Assembly (NCBI RefSeq): GCF_013388255.1
Contig: NZ_CP058215.1
Location: forward strand, 1,922,001 to 1,986,000
DNA: 64,000 bases
Source of the DNA: Methanolobus zinderi
GTDB taxonomy: Archaea; Halobacteriota; Methanosarcinia; Methanosarcinales; Methanosarcinaceae
Direction: 5' to 3'
Made by a program: the position numbers and the translations under genes. How positions within the stretch are numbered: the stretch's first letter is position 1; the number at the start of each line of letters is the position of its first letter. The notes below the pieces were generated by a model. It was not told the origin of the DNA. It saw nothing but the letters and a program-made list of their open reading frames with translations, and did no database searches. Shown here piece after piece: positions 9,386 through 19,241 of this stretch.

Positions 9386-9712
9386 ATGGCCAAAGACAAA
9401 ATCTTATCTGAAATAAAAGATGCAGAAGGCAATGCACGAAATATGGTTGAGGCCGGCGTTAAAAGTAAACACGACCGAATAACCAGTGCACGTGCAGAGG
9501 CTAGGGAAATTATCAAACAAGCCGAAGCCGATGCACAAAAAGCAGCACAGAGTGCAATGAAATCTGCAGAAGAGTCGATCGCTTCAGAAAAGAAACAGAT
9601 CATAGAGGACGGCGAAAAAGAGGCAAAAGAAATTGCTGAAAAGGCGTCATCCAGAAAAGACCAGGCGGTCGATAATCTGATAACAGAGTTTGAGAGGGCA
9701 ATCCATGCTTAA
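9386..9712 (+). CDS. ahaH: A-type ATP synthase subunit H (peripheral stalk)
   Basis: Coiled-coil subunit that pairs with subunit E to form the peripheral stalk. The 108 residues are almost all Ala/Glu/Lys-rich helix with right-handed coiled-coil character ([19 protein letters not shown]). The ATG at 9386 is chosen because GAGGAT lies eight bases upstream and the product starts [14 protein letters not shown] as in Methanosarcina. It is first in the operon, and its end overlaps the start of ahaI by eight bases. Confidence 0.92.
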   Translation: MAKDKILSEIKDAEGNARNMVEAGVKSKHDRITSARAEAREIIKQAEADAQKAAQSAMKSAEESIASEKKQIIEDGEKEAKEIAEKASSRKDQAVDNLITEFERAIHA

Positions 9713-11651
9713 GCCAAAACAGATGACTCGTGCCGTAATTGTTGGCCACAAGAATATCCTTGAAGAAACGGTCGATGCTCTGCACAAGGCTAATCTGTTC
9801 CAGATCGAAGATTATATAGAAGATGACTCTGAACTCAAGATTGGAAAACCCTTTGGAAATATCAGCGAAATATCAAAGAAACTCATCAAAATCAGATCAA
9901 TTGGCAGTCTTCTCGGAGTAGAGGACGTTGCAGCCCAGAGACAGGATTCAAGCAAAATCCTGACAGATCTGGATGACAGGCTCAACCAGCTGGATGCAGA
10001 AGTGAATGCAGTCAGCGAGAAAAAGACCGAACTGGAAGCAGAACTTAAAGAGACCGAATCTCTTAAGAAAGAGCTAATTCCTTTTACCAACATCGACCTG
10101 GATCTGGACCTGTATCACGGTTATGAAAAGCTTGCTGTATTTTCAGGATATGTGCAGGAAAACGTTGAACCTGCAATATCGGGAATTACATCTTCTTATA
10201 AGCTCTATTTTGATCCGAAGAACAGTGTAATAGTGCTGTTTGTTCCAAAAGAGAAATCTGAAGAGGTTTCTGACGCTCTGGCAAAAGCTCTTTTCAAGGA
10301 ACTCAGAGTTCCTGATGTCAGTGGCGTGCCATCCAGTATCATCGCGGATCTGGAAAAGAAGGAAGCGAATATCGTTAACAAGATCGAATCCACCGATGCG
10401 GAGATCGAAGAACTCAATGTCAAATATGCTGACTTCATCCTTGCAAGCAATGAACTTCTGTCAATCGAAACAGAAAAATCAGAAGCACCACTAAGGATTG
10501 CAACCACAGAGAGTACATTCGTAATTGACGGATGGATTCCCACTGAGCATTATGACGATCTTCAAATCACTGTGAACACAGCAACCAACGGACGTGCATT
10601 CGTATCCAGTCAGGAAATGACCAGTGAAGACGAGAAGAAAGTTCCTATTGAATACGATAACCCAAAGGTATCCTCTCCATTTGAGGAGATTATGGACCTG
10701 TATGCCCGTCCAAGATACAAGGAAATCGATCCTACAACCCTGATATTCATCTCATTCCCGCTCTTTTACGGAATGATCCTTGGAGATATTGGTTACGCAT
10801 TGATCCTTCTGGCACTTGCCTTCGGAATCAAGAAGTTCGTAACCTCTGATGCGATCAAGCCCCTGATGAACATCCTTATTTACTGTCAGATTTCTACATT
10901 GATATTCGGAATTCTGTACGGTGAGTTCCTGGGTTTCCCTTTAGCAAGCATACATACAGATCATGGTGTAGAAGCAGGGCTTATAGCCGGATTTGAGACC
11001 ATAGATCTTTTCGCATCACCAATTGGCGGGGAAATGTTCACATTCCCTGTACACAGAACCCATCTTGTAATGACCCTGATAGTATTAACCGCTCTCATTG
11101 GTGTTATTCACATCAACATCGGTTATATATTGGGTTTCATTAATGAAAACAAAAAACACGGTTTTTCGGCAGCTCTTTTCGAAAAGGGTAGCTGGATCGT
11201 GGTGGAACTCGGCATCCTCCTTATAGCATTAGGCTATGTGGGAATGCTTCCGATCGCTGCGGGAGTATTGGTATTCCTCATAGGATTTGTAATGCTGGTC
11301 AAGGGAGAGGGTATAAAAGGACCCATCGAGTTACCGGCACTTCTCAGTAACTCTCTTTCATATACACGTATTATCGCTGTCGGATTGTCATCCATCTATA
11401 TTGCGTCAACTGTGAACCTGATCGCCTTTGAGATGATCTGGGAACCAGGAACCGCAATAGGCGGAATGACCATATTTGCAATTGTAGTGTTCTTATTCGG
11501 ACACGCCCTTAACACTGTCCTGAGTATTATTGCCCCCGGTTTACACGCACTCAGGTTGCAGTATGTAGAATTCTTCGGAAAATTCTACGAAGGCGGGGGA
11601 AGAAAATACGATCCATTCGGATACATAAGAAAATACACGGAGGAAAAATAG
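9705..11651 (+). CDS. ahaI: A-type ATP synthase subunit I (a-subunit, ion channel stator)
   Basis: Membrane stator subunit that carries the ion half-channels and contacts the c-ring. The cytoplasmic N-terminal half (about residues 1-330) is rich in coiled coil. The C-terminal half has seven or eight hydrophobic helices, from [16 protein letters not shown] to [25 protein letters not shown]. The segment [17 protein letters not shown] carries the essential Arg expected to face the c-subunit carboxylate. The ATG at 9705 follows GAGAGGG. The product is 648 residues, normal for the family. Confidence 0.95.
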   Translation: MLKPKQMTRAVIVGHKNILEETVDALHKANLFQIEDYIEDDSELKIGKPFGNISEISKKLIKIRSIGSLLGVEDVAAQRQDSSKILTDLDDRLNQLDAEVNAVSEKKTELEAELKETESLKKELIPFTNIDLDLDLYHGYEKLAVFSGYVQENVEPAISGITSSYKLYFDPKNSVIVLFVPKEKSEEVSDALAKALFKELRVPDVSGVPSSIIADLEKKEANIVNKIESTDAEIEELNVKYADFILASNELLSIETEKSEAPLRIATTESTFVIDGWIPTEHYDDLQITVNTATNGRAFVSSQEMTSEDEKKVPIEYDNPKVSSPFEEIMDLYARPRYKEIDPTTLIFISFPLFYGMILGDIGYALILLALAFGIKKFVTSDAIKPLMNILIYCQISTLIFGILYGEFLGFPLASIHTDHGVEAGLIAGFETIDLFASPIGGEMFTFPVHRTHLVMTLIVLTALIGVIHINIGYILGFINENKKHGFSAALFEKGSWIVVELGILLIALGYVGMLPIAAGVLVFLIGFVMLVKGEGIKGPIELPALLSNSLSYTRIIAVGLSSIYIASTVNLIAFEMIWEPGTAIGGMTIFAIVVFLFGHALNTVLSIIAPGLHALRLQYVEFFGKFYEGGGRKYDPFGYIRKYTEEK

Positions 11652-11652
11652 A

Positions 11653-11895
11653 ATGGCAGAACCAGTAACATCAACAATAACCATGATGGACCCAGCAGGA
11701 TTACAGGCAATCGGAGCAGGACTCGCAGTAGGACTTACAGGTCTTGCATCCGGAATCGCTGAAAAGGAAATCGGTACCGCAGCAATCGGTGCAATGGCTG
11801 AGAACGAAGGCCTGTTCGGTAAAGGTTTGATCCTTACTGTAATTCCAGAAACTATCGTTATCTTTGGTCTGGTAGTTGCACTGTTGATCAGCTAA
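11653..11895 (+). CDS. ahaK: A-type ATP synthase subunit K (c-ring proteolipid)
   Basis: Two-helix c-subunit of 80 residues. Helix 1 is Gly/Ala-rich (LQAIGAGLAVGLTGLASGIAE), and helix 2 carries the ion-binding carboxylate E66 followed by T67 (VIPETIVIFGLVVALLI). Retention of one carboxylate per two-helix hairpin indicates a ring able to synthesise ATP. In Methanosarcina acetivorans the enzyme is reported to couple to both Na+ and H+. Glu-Thr here is compatible with Na+ binding, but the ion cannot be fixed from sequence alone. A strong hairpin follows at 11899-11927. Confidence 0.95.
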   Translation: MAEPVTSTITMMDPAGLQAIGAGLAVGLTGLASGIAEKEIGTAAIGAMAENEGLFGKGLILTVIPETIVIFGLVVALLIS

Positions 11896-11898
11896 ATT

Positions 11899-11927
11899 AA
11901 TTTAAGAGCACCTTTTGCTCTTAAATT
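11899..11927 (+). promoter_or_regulatory. intercistronic hairpin between ahaK and ahaE
   Basis: Perfect 11-bp inverted repeat AATTTAAGAGC / GCTCTTAAATT with a 7-base loop, in the only sizeable gap (52 bases) within the operon. It directly follows the c-subunit gene, whose product is needed in many copies per complex. It could be an mRNA-stabilising or processing element or a partial terminator. Confidence 0.6.
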
Positions 11928-11947
11928 TATTAAAAAGGTGTGTGAGC

Positions 11948-12499
11948 ATGGGACTTGAAACTGTTGTTAAAGATATCAAGGATGCCGCAGAGGCGGAAGT
12001 AGCTCAGTTGAATCGTGAAGCTGATGCTGAGGCAACTCTTATTCTGGACGAAGCCAAGCAGAATGCCAAGAAGATCATGGGTGAGCGTCTTGCAAAGGCA
12101 GAAGATGATATCACAAAATTAAGGCAGCAAGAAATATCCAGTGCAAATCTTGAAGTGAAGCGCACACTGCTCAATGCACGCAAGGAAGTACTCGAAGAAG
12201 TATATACCCAGGCTGAAGAAAGCATAGCTGCATTTTCCCCTGAAAAGAACAAAGAACTTCTCAAATCACTTATTGAGAAAAACGAAGCATCCGGAAAGAG
12301 AATCTATTCCAATGCTGAATCAGAGGAGATTGTAAAGGAGCTAAGTTCGCTTGAATATGCAGGTAACATCAAAGGTCTCGGTGGAGTTATCATTGAGAAT
12401 GAAGATGGGACAGTAAGACTGGACTATACATACGACGGTATCCTGAAAAGCGTGAACGAGCAGTTGTTGAGGCAGACATCTGATATCTTATTCGGGTGA
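11948..12499 (+). CDS. ahaE: A-type ATP synthase subunit E (peripheral stalk)
   Basis: Partner of subunit H in the peripheral stalk. The N-terminal half is a long Ala/Glu/Lys helix (AAEAEVAQLNREADAEATLILDEAKQ). The C-terminal half is a globular domain (LGGVIIENEDGTVRLDYTYDGIL) that binds the catalytic head. The ATG at 11948 has AAGGTG ten bases upstream, and the product is 183 residues. An in-frame upstream start would fall inside the hairpin and is unlikely. Confidence 0.94.
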   Translation: MGLETVVKDIKDAAEAEVAQLNREADAEATLILDEAKQNAKKIMGERLAKAEDDITKLRQQEISSANLEVKRTLLNARKEVLEEVYTQAEESIAAFSPEKNKELLKSLIEKNEASGKRIYSNAESEEIVKELSSLEYAGNIKGLGGVIIENEDGTVRLDYTYDGILKSVNEQLLRQTSDILFG

Positions 12500-12506
12500 T
12501 TTCTAA

Positions 12507-13574
12507 ATGCAGCTGTTGCAGAAATTTAAGCGTGGAAGCTCCAAACCAAAGGGTCACTCAAACTACGCATATACTACTGCACGTGTTCGTGCAATGAAGA
12601 GTAAGATCCTGCCAAAGGAGACCTATCCCCGACTCATGAACATGGGTATCGACGAGATAACCAGGTTCATTGAAGAGTCTGAGTATAAGGAAGATGTCGA
12701 TGAGCTGGCAAGGCAGTATGAAGGCGTAGACCTTATTGAGCATGCTCTGAATAGAAATCTCGCCGTGACCTTCACGAAGTTGATCAACATCTCTGAGGGT
12801 GAGGTGAACTATCTTATCGCAGAAAAGCTCAAGAAGTACGACATCTGGAATATCAAGACAATTCTTAGAGGCAAATACTGCGACGCTTCCACAGAAGATA
12901 TACTGGAAGCTATTGTTGCAGCAGGTAGTCTTAGTTACACGTTATTTTCAGAACTTGCAGCAAAGAGCGATTATGAAGAAGTGATCTCAGAACTTAGTAA
13001 CACAGAATACTATCCAATTCTGAAAAATTACGACGGAACCAATCTCTCTGAAATCGAGAACCAGCTTGATAAGATGTACTATGCAGGACTCTTTGAAGCT
13101 ACCCGCGGCTCAAGGTCAAAGGACCGTAAGTTATTTGCCTCATTTACAAGACTGGGCATTGACATTAAGAACCTTACAACACTCTTCCGCCTGAAAAAGG
13201 CAGGGATCACTGATCCTGACATGATGGATCTGATGATCGAAGGTGGTCTCAAGCTGAAGCTCAAAGATATCGAAAGGCTAATGCCACTTTCATTTGAAGA
13301 TTTCATCTCAGAACTTGCAAAATATCCATACTGGGAAGATATCTCAGAAGTAGTTAGCCCGGATATGCAGTCTTTGATCGATGTCGAATCACGGCTGAAA
13401 AAACACAGACTTAAATCTGCAGCAAGCTTTTCACATGTTTATCCACTCTCAATAGTACCAATCATGGGCTACATGCTAAGCAAACAGAATGAGGTAAACA
13501 ACCTGCGGATAATAATACGTGGAAAAGCCGCCAACCTCAATGAAGAAGTTATCAGGGAACAGTTGGTGATTTGA
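12507..13574 (+). CDS. ahaC: A-type ATP synthase subunit C (central stalk socket)
   Basis: Funnel-shaped, all-helical subunit (355 residues) that couples the c-ring to the rotor shaft D/F. Family blocks seen include [25 protein letters not shown] near the N-terminus, and repeated helical bundles with [15 protein letters not shown] and [12 protein letters not shown]. Its stop shares one base with the start of ahaF, implying coupled translation. Confidence 0.94.
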   Translation: MQLLQKFKRGSSKPKGHSNYAYTTARVRAMKSKILPKETYPRLMNMGIDEITRFIEESEYKEDVDELARQYEGVDLIEHALNRNLAVTFTKLINISEGEVNYLIAEKLKKYDIWNIKTILRGKYCDASTEDILEAIVAAGSLSYTLFSELAAKSDYEEVISELSNTEYYPILKNYDGTNLSEIENQLDKMYYAGLFEATRGSRSKDRKLFASFTRLGIDIKNLTTLFRLKKAGITDPDMMDLMIEGGLKLKLKDIERLMPLSFEDFISELAKYPYWEDISEVVSPDMQSLIDVESRLKKHRLKSAASFSHVYPLSIVPIMGYMLSKQNEVNNLRIIIRGKAANLNEEVIREQLVI

Positions 13575-13873
13575 TGGAATTGGCAGTAGTCGGACAAGGT
13601 GAGTTTGTAACTGGATTCAGACTTGCTGGCGTGAAAAAAATTTATGAAATTACCGATGGCGAACTTGAACCTACTGTGCTCAAGATACTTGAAGACCGGG
13701 AAGTCGGTATTCTGGTTATGCACGGTGATGATCTTAATAAACTACCGGAGATTTTGAGAAACACTATCAATGAATCTGTTGAACCAACTGTGGTGACTCT
13801 CGGAGGTAGTGGTCAGAGTTCGAACTTAAGGGAAAAAATAAAACAATCGGTAGGTGTTGATCTGTGGAAATGA
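13574..13873 (+). CDS. ahaF: A-type ATP synthase subunit F (rotor regulatory subunit)
   Basis: Small Rossmann-like rotor subunit (99 residues) with the family pattern [19 protein letters not shown], then GILVMHGDD and a flexible C-terminal helix. The ATG at 13574 is preceded by GGTGAT inside the end of ahaC. Its last ten bases overlap the GTG start of ahaA. Confidence 0.93.
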   Translation: MELAVVGQGEFVTGFRLAGVKKIYEITDGELEPTVLKILEDREVGILVMHGDDLNKLPEILRNTINESVEPTVVTLGGSGQSSNLREKIKQSVGVDLWK

Positions 13874-15600
13874 AAGGTGAAATTTATCGAGTGGCCGGAC
13901 CTGTTGTCACAATTACAGGCATCAAACCAAAAATGTATGATGTGGTGCATGTAGGTCACGAAGGATTAATGGGTGAAGTAATTAGAATCGAAGGTGAAAA
14001 AGCCACTGTTCAGGTATACGAGGATACATCCGGCATAAAGCCCGGAGAGCCCGTGGTGAACACTGGAATGTCCCTTTCGGTAGAACTTGGCCCAGGTTTA
14101 TTAGAAAGTATTTATGATGGAATTCAGAGACCTCTGAAAGTCCTCCAGGAAAAAATGGGAGACTTCATTGAAAGAGGTGTCACCGCAAACGGTCTTGACC
14201 GTGAAAGAGTATGGGAGTTCAAGCCAACGGTATCAAGCGGCGACTCCGTAAAAGGCGGCGAAACAATTGGTGTAGTACAGGAAACAGAGAACATTGAGCA
14301 CAAGATCATGGTGCCACCAAATGTTTCCGGTACTGTTGAAGAGATAAAATCAGGTAAGTTCAAGGTAGAAGATACCATATGCGTGCTCTCAGACGGTACG
14401 GAACTTTCCATGATGCAGAAGTGGCCGGTAAGATTGCCACGTCCTGTAAACAATAAATTCATTCCGAGAAGACCTCTTATTACAGGTCAGAGAATCCTTG
14501 ATGGTCTCTTCCCTGTTGCAAAGGGCGGTACAGCAGCTATCCCGGGACCATTCGGTTCAGGAAAGACTGTTACCCAGCAGCAGCTTGCAAAATGGAGTGA
14601 CACTGACATAGTGGTTTACATCGGATGTGGAGAGCGTGGAAACGAGATGGCTGACGTACTGAACGAGTTCCCGGAACTCCAGGACCCAAAGACCGGTCGT
14701 CCGCTCATGGAACGTACAGTCCTTATCGCAAACACATCAAACATGCCTGTAGCTGCCCGTGAGGCATCTGTTTATACAGGAATCACAATCGCAGAATATT
14801 ACCGTGACATGGGATACGATGTATCACTCATGGCTGACTCATCATCCAGATGGGCAGAAGCAATGAGGGAAATCTCATCCAGGCTTGAAGAAATGCCTGG
14901 TGAGGAAGGTTATCCTGCATACCTGTCAGCAAGGCTCTCAGAGTTCTACGAGCGTGCAGGTGCGGTAAAATCACTCTCAGGAGAGAATGGTTCAATCACA
15001 GTTATCGGAGCAGTATCCCCACCTGGTGGTGACTTCTCAGAGCCTGTCACACAGAACACACTCCGTATCGTAAAAGTGTTCTGGGCGCTTGATGCAAAGC
15101 TTGCACAGAAGAGGCACTTCCCATCAATTAACTGGCTTACAAGTTACAGTCTGTACACCCAGGGTCTTACTGACTGGTTTGAAGAGAATGTCGCACCTGA
15201 CTGGGTAAGCCTCAGAGACAATGCGATGGACCTTCTACAGGAAGAATCCGAACTCCAGGAAATCGTACAGCTCGTCGGTTCCGACGCACTTCCTGAAAAC
15301 CAGCAATTGGTTCTTGAGATCTGCCGTATGCTCAGGGAATACTTCCTCCAGCAGAACGCGTTCCACCCGGTTGATACATACTGTTCATTCGACAAGCAGT
15401 ATAAGCTATTGAAAGCAATCTCCAAGTACGGCGACATGGCAGAGGCAGCACTGGAGTCAGGCGTACCTATGAAAGACATCCTTGCCCTTGAGTCAAAGGA
15501 TGAGCTTGCAAAGGTCAAATTCGAAGAGGACTTCGACAGTGCACTGAATACTGTCCTGGACAAGATGGACAAGGAATTTGCAGCACTTGGAGGTAACTAA
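13864..15600 (+). CDS. ahaA: A-type ATP synthase catalytic subunit A
   Basis: Catalytic nucleotide-binding subunit, 578 residues. The P-loop is GPFGSGKT (residues 228-235). The non-homologous insert typical of A/V-type catalytic subunits (about residues 115-190) is present, and [10 protein letters not shown] and [24 protein letters not shown] carry the catalytic Glu and Arg surroundings. The start is GTG at 13864 with AGGTG seven bases upstream. An ATG two codons in is the alternative. GTG gives [15 protein letters not shown], as in relatives. Confidence 0.97.
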   Translation: MEMKGEIYRVAGPVVTITGIKPKMYDVVHVGHEGLMGEVIRIEGEKATVQVYEDTSGIKPGEPVVNTGMSLSVELGPGLLESIYDGIQRPLKVLQEKMGDFIERGVTANGLDRERVWEFKPTVSSGDSVKGGETIGVVQETENIEHKIMVPPNVSGTVEEIKSGKFKVEDTICVLSDGTELSMMQKWPVRLPRPVNNKFIPRRPLITGQRILDGLFPVAKGGTAAIPGPFGSGKTVTQQQLAKWSDTDIVVYIGCGERGNEMADVLNEFPELQDPKTGRPLMERTVLIANTSNMPVAAREASVYTGITIAEYYRDMGYDVSLMADSSSRWAEAMREISSRLEEMPGEEGYPAYLSARLSEFYERAGAVKSLSGENGSITVIGAVSPPGGDFSEPVTQNTLRIVKVFWALDAKLAQKRHFPSINWLTSYSLYTQGLTDWFEENVAPDWVSLRDNAMDLLQEESELQEIVQLVGSDALPENQQLVLEICRMLREYFLQQNAFHPVDTYCSFDKQYKLLKAISKYGDMAEAALESGVPMKDILALESKDELAKVKFEEDFDSALNTVLDKMDKEFAALGGN

Positions 15601-15601
15601 A

Positions 15602-16981
15602 ATGACCAAGGAATACAAAACAATCACAGAAATCTCAGGACCACTGGTATTCCTCGAGAAGACCGAGCCTGTAGGTTACGGTGAACTTGTTCACATCAAC
15701 CTTCCGGACGGTACAACAAAGAGAGGACAGGTCCTTGATACCTCATCTGAAGTTGTAGCGGTTCAGGTATTCGAAGGAACAGGTGGACTGAATGAGGAAT
15801 CCGGTGTTGTGTTCACCGGAGAGACCATCAAACTCCCTGTATCAAAAGATATGCTTGGTCGTATCCTTTCTGGTTCTGGAGAACCACTGGATGGCGGACC
15901 ACGTATTGTCCCCGAAGACAGGGTAGACGTTAACGGTGCATCAATGAACCCGTATTCAAGGATGCCACCTGAGGACTTTATCCAGACAGGAATCTCAACC
16001 ATCGACGGAACAAACACACTCGTCCGTGGACAGAAACTTCCTATCTTCTCAGGATCAGGTCTTCCACACAACGAGATCGCTCTTCAGATCGCACGTCAGG
16101 CAAAGGTTCCGGGATCCACTGAAGACTTCGCAGTAGTTTTCGCTGCAATGGGTATCACAAACGAAGAAGCCCAGTCATTTATGGAGGACTTCGAGAAGAC
16201 CGGTGCTCTTGAAAGAGCTGTGGTTTTCCTTAACCTTGCAGACGACCCTGCTGTAGAACGTATCATCACACCAAGGATGGCTCTTACAGCTGCAGAGTAC
16301 CTGGCATACGAACACGACATGCACGTACTTGTTATCCTTACTGACATAACAAACTACTGTGAGGCACTCCGTCAGATGGGTGCAGCCCGTGAAGAGGTAC
16401 CTGGAAGACGTGGTTATCCGGGTTACATGTACACTGACCTTGCATCACTCTACGAGCGTGCAGGTGTCATCAAGGGAAGGAAAGGATCAGTTACTCAGTT
16501 CTCAATCCTGACCATGCCCGGTGACGATATCACTCACCCGATCCCTGACCTGTCAGGATATATCACAGAAGGTCAGATCGTAGTTTCCAGGGAACTTCAC
16601 AGGAAGGGTATCTACCCACCTATCAATGTACTCCCATCCCTCTCCCGTCTGATGAACTCAGGTATCGGTGACGGAAAGACCAGGGACGACCACAAGGCAG
16701 TATCCGACCAGATGTATGCCGGATATGCGGAAGGTCGTGACCTGAGAGGTCTTGTGGCCATTGTAGGTAAAGAGGCTCTGTCCGAAAGGGACCAGAAGAT
16801 CCTTGAGTTCGCTGACCTCTTCGAGGACAGGTTCGTACGTCAGGGAAGAGATGAAGACAGGTCAATTGAGGACACACTCGATGTCGCCTGGGATATTCTC
16901 GCAGAACTTCCTGAAGCCCTGCTTACCAGGGTCGATAACAAGTATATCGAGAAGTACCACCCTGCTCACAAGAGCAACTGA
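15602..16981 (+). CDS. ahaB: A-type ATP synthase subunit B (non-catalytic)
   Basis: Regulatory subunit alternating with A in the hexameric head, 459 residues. Where the catalytic subunit has a P-loop, this one reads [13 protein letters not shown], the degenerate form that marks subunit B. The block [20 protein letters not shown] is conserved. The ATG at 15602 follows a near-ideal GGAGGT site that lies in the end of ahaA. Confidence 0.97.
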   Translation: MTKEYKTITEISGPLVFLEKTEPVGYGELVHINLPDGTTKRGQVLDTSSEVVAVQVFEGTGGLNEESGVVFTGETIKLPVSKDMLGRILSGSGEPLDGGPRIVPEDRVDVNGASMNPYSRMPPEDFIQTGISTIDGTNTLVRGQKLPIFSGSGLPHNEIALQIARQAKVPGSTEDFAVVFAAMGITNEEAQSFMEDFEKTGALERAVVFLNLADDPAVERIITPRMALTAAEYLAYEHDMHVLVILTDITNYCEALRQMGAAREEVPGRRGYPGYMYTDLASLYERAGVIKGRKGSVTQFSILTMPGDDITHPIPDLSGYITEGQIVVSRELHRKGIYPPINVLPSLSRLMNSGIGDGKTRDDHKAVSDQMYAGYAEGRDLRGLVAIVGKEALSERDQKILEFADLFEDRFVRQGRDEDRSIEDTLDVAWDILAELPEALLTRVDNKYIEKYHPAHKSN

Positions 16982-17000
16982 ATCTGGAAGGTGATCCAAC

Positions 17001-17618
17001 ATGGGCGCAAAAGATGTTAAACCAACCCGTTCCGAACTTATCGAGCTTAAGAAGAAGATCAAGCTTTCACAGAGTGGTCACAAGCTGCTCAAGATGAAGA
17101 GAGATGGTCTTATCCTTGAGTTCTTCGAGATCCTCGGCAAGGCCAAGGATGTCAGGACCGAGCTGGATGCCGCCTATGAAGATGCTTCCCGGATGATAGG
17201 TATTGCAAATGCTGTTGACGGTACAATTACCGTCAAATCCACAGCTTTTGCACTTCAGAGCAAACCAGAGATCGAGCTGGAAAGCCGTAACATCATGGGT
17301 GTTGTCGTTCCTAAGATCGAATCATCCAGTGTCAAGAAGTCCATAAACGAACGTGGTTATGGTATTCTTGGAACCAGTTCATACACAGATGAAGCAGCGG
17401 ATGCTTACGAACTTCTGGTCGAGAAGATTATCCTTGCGGCAGAGATCGAGACAACCATGAAAAAGCTTCTTGATGATATCGAGAAGACAAAAAGGCGTGT
17501 CAATGCTCTCGAATTCAAGGTTATACCTGAACTTCAGGAATCAATGACCTTCATTAGGCTCCGTCTCGAAGAGATGGAAAGGGAAAACACCTTCAGACTT
17601 AAAAGGATCAAAGGATAA
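17001..17618 (+). CDS. ahaD: A-type ATP synthase subunit D (central shaft)
   Basis: Central rotor shaft: two long helices form an antiparallel coiled coil. The family start is present (PTRSELIELKKKIKLSQSGHKLLKMKRDGLI), and the C-terminal helix is TKRRVNALEFKVIPEL. It has 205 residues, with AAGGTGAT upstream of the ATG at 17001. It is next to last in the operon. Confidence 0.96.
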   Translation: MGAKDVKPTRSELIELKKKIKLSQSGHKLLKMKRDGLILEFFEILGKAKDVRTELDAAYEDASRMIGIANAVDGTITVKSTAFALQSKPEIELESRNIMGVVVPKIESSSVKKSINERGYGILGTSSYTDEAADAYELLVEKIILAAEIETTMKKLLDDIEKTKRRVNALEFKVIPELQESMTFIRLRLEEMERENTFRLKRIKG

Positions 17619-17627
17619 TACCTTTAT

Positions 17628-17801
17628 ATGGAAAATGATCCGGAAGATCGACCCAATCTGGTCGATCGCTTTTTTATTAAACTCACCCGGCCTGAGAACC
17701 TTGCCAGGATACTCAGATGGGCATGGCTTATTTCTTTACTGATGCTGGTACTTGGATACATTATAATCTATACCAAGATAGCTCATTTACTGCCGTTTTA
17801 A
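17628..17801 (+). CDS. ahaG: AhaG-like small membrane protein at the end of the ATP synthase operon
   Basis: A 57-residue frame beginning MENDPEDRPNLVDRFF, with one membrane helix (WAWLISLLMLVLGYIIIYT). It lies ten bases after ahaD, where Methanosarcina operons carry ahaG. No clear ribosome site precedes ATG 17628. A terminator-like hairpin with a T-run is embedded in codons 7-16, so either the gene is translated from a minority of transcripts or the hairpin is the true operon end and the frame is spurious. The hydrophobic helix and location favour a real gene. Its role in the enzyme is unknown. Confidence 0.6.
   Translation: MENDPEDRPNLVDRFFIKLTRPENLARILRWAWLISLLMLVLGYIIIYTKIAHLLPF
17646..17675 (+). 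terminator. terminator-like hairpin with T-run inside ahaG
   Basis: Perfect 8-bp stem GATCGACC / GGTCGATC with a 6-base loop, followed two bases later by six T (17670-17675). Looks like an intrinsic terminator for the ATP synthase operon, placed inside the short ahaG frame. Confidence 0.55.
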
Positions 17802-17836
17802 ATAATCTTATTATCTATTTTCTCATCATATAGATT

Positions 17837-18316
17837 TCAGAGGCTTTTCAGGGCCCTTAATTTATCCAGCACCTTCTCAGCATGCCCTTTAGTCCTGACA
17901 TTGTTCCATGTGGCAGCAATCCTGCCTTCAGGATCGATCAGATAAGTGCTCCTAACCGTTCCCATATATTCTCTGCCATAGTTCTTCTTCATCCTCCATA
18001 CACCATAGAGCTGATGTACTTCAGTACTCTCGTCCGACAGCAGGGTAATTCCAAGTTCCTTCGTTTCGATGAAGCGCTGATGTGATTTGATACTGTCCTT
18101 GCTGACTCCAAGTATCCGGGCACCCTCAGATTCAAAATCATTTTTCAGAGCCGTGAAATCCTGGGCTTCCCTTGTGCAGCCGGAAGTGTTGTCGCGGGGA
18201 TAGAAATATAGGACCAGCCACTGTCCACTATAGTCTTTCAGGCAAACCTCATTCTCGTCCTGATCGGGAAGACAGAAACCAGGTGCTTTCTGCCCCTCTT
18301 CTATTAGCGTATCCAT
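17837..18316 (-). CDS. peroxiredoxin, PrxQ/BCP family
   Basis: Thiol peroxidase of 159 residues acting on hydrogen peroxide and organic peroxides. The peroxidatic cysteine is C47 in the motif P40-x3-T44-x2-C47 (YPRDNTSGCTREAQDF). The usual Pro before the Gly-Cys is Ser here. The resolving cysteine found five residues later in many PrxQ proteins is absent (Gln instead). C15 and C25 are other candidates, so the mechanism may be one-Cys. The ATG at 18316 is preceded by AGGTGATC. It stands alone, convergent with the ATP synthase operon. Confidence 0.9.
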   Translation of the reverse strand: MDTLIEEGQKAPGFCLPDQDENEVCLKDYSGQWLVLYFYPRDNTSGCTREAQDFTALKNDFESEGARILGVSKDSIKSHQRFIETKELGITLLSDESTEVHQLYGVWRMKKNYGREYMGTVRSTYLIDPEGRIAATWNNVRTKGHAEKVLDKLRALKSL

Positions 18317-18569
18317 AATGATCACCTGAAACGGATAGGACTTCATGTAAAAAAAAGATGATGGGTTGGTATGCATTAGAATCGGGGGCAGAGTTGTAAG
18401 TTTAATTCATGTGGGACCAACCCGATATATAGAACAATCTTATAATATATAAAGTTGCTTTTTATATTGCTATATAGCTCACAATATATTGAAATTGGCC
18501 AAAATAAAGGTAAGCTTAATTAGATTGCAGGTACTTTATTCTCCCGGTTTATACAAAGGTGGAAAACGA

Positions 18570-19241
18570 ATGGAAATAATCAGAATGGAGGATGTCTCTG
18601 TAAGCGTAAATGACGGTTTGCGGGACAAATTGATCTTCTCCGGTCTGGACCTGTCCGTAAGCAAAGGAGAGAAGATTCTGATTAAGGGCAGATCAGGGAT
18701 TGGCAAGACTACCGTATTCAGACTCATTCTTGGTTTTACCAGACCCTCTTCAGGTAGAATATACTTCCAGGGAAAGCCTGCTGATTCAGAATTGTTCTGG
18801 GACATCAGAAAGAGAGCAACCCACATCTCACAGGATAGCGATATCGGCGAAGGGCCAGTGATGGCTCTGTTCGAAGAGGTATTCTCCTACAGTGCCAACC
18901 ATGGAAAATTCGACCACGATACACTGGATATGCTGCTCACGGAGTTCTCACTGAAAAGAGAAGTTCTCAATAAGAAGTTCGAGAACCTTTCGGGCGGGGA
19001 GAAGCAACGTATTTCCATCATAATTTCCCTGATGACAAAAAAGGATATTTTTCTGCTTGATGAGATCACGTCCGACCTGGATGCTGCCCTTAAGACAAAG
19101 GTTGTTGATTATTTTATGGCAAATTCTGAATGGACTGTCCTTGCCATATCCCATGACCCCGAATGGGAGCGTGAAGGTGTAAGGATAATAGATTTTGAAA
19201 ACATTGTCTCGAACGAAGATTCCGTAAACAAGGTGAACTGA
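18570..19241 (+). CDS. fetA: ABC transporter ATPase, FetA-like
   Basis: Cytoplasmic ATPase partner of the adjacent FetB-type permease. P-loop GRSGIGKT (residues 40-47), signature LSGGEKQR and Walker B DIFLLDEI are all present. The chain has 223 residues. ATG 18570 follows AAAGGTGG. The stop is directly followed by the permease ATG, with no gap. In E. coli FetAB is reported to export iron. Substrate in archaea is not established. Confidence 0.88.
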   Translation: MEIIRMEDVSVSVNDGLRDKLIFSGLDLSVSKGEKILIKGRSGIGKTTVFRLILGFTRPSSGRIYFQGKPADSELFWDIRKRATHISQDSDIGEGPVMALFEEVFSYSANHGKFDHDTLDMLLTEFSLKREVLNKKFENLSGGEKQRISIIISLMTKKDIFLLDEITSDLDAALKTKVVDYFMANSEWTVLAISHDPEWEREGVRIIDFENIVSNEDSVNKVN

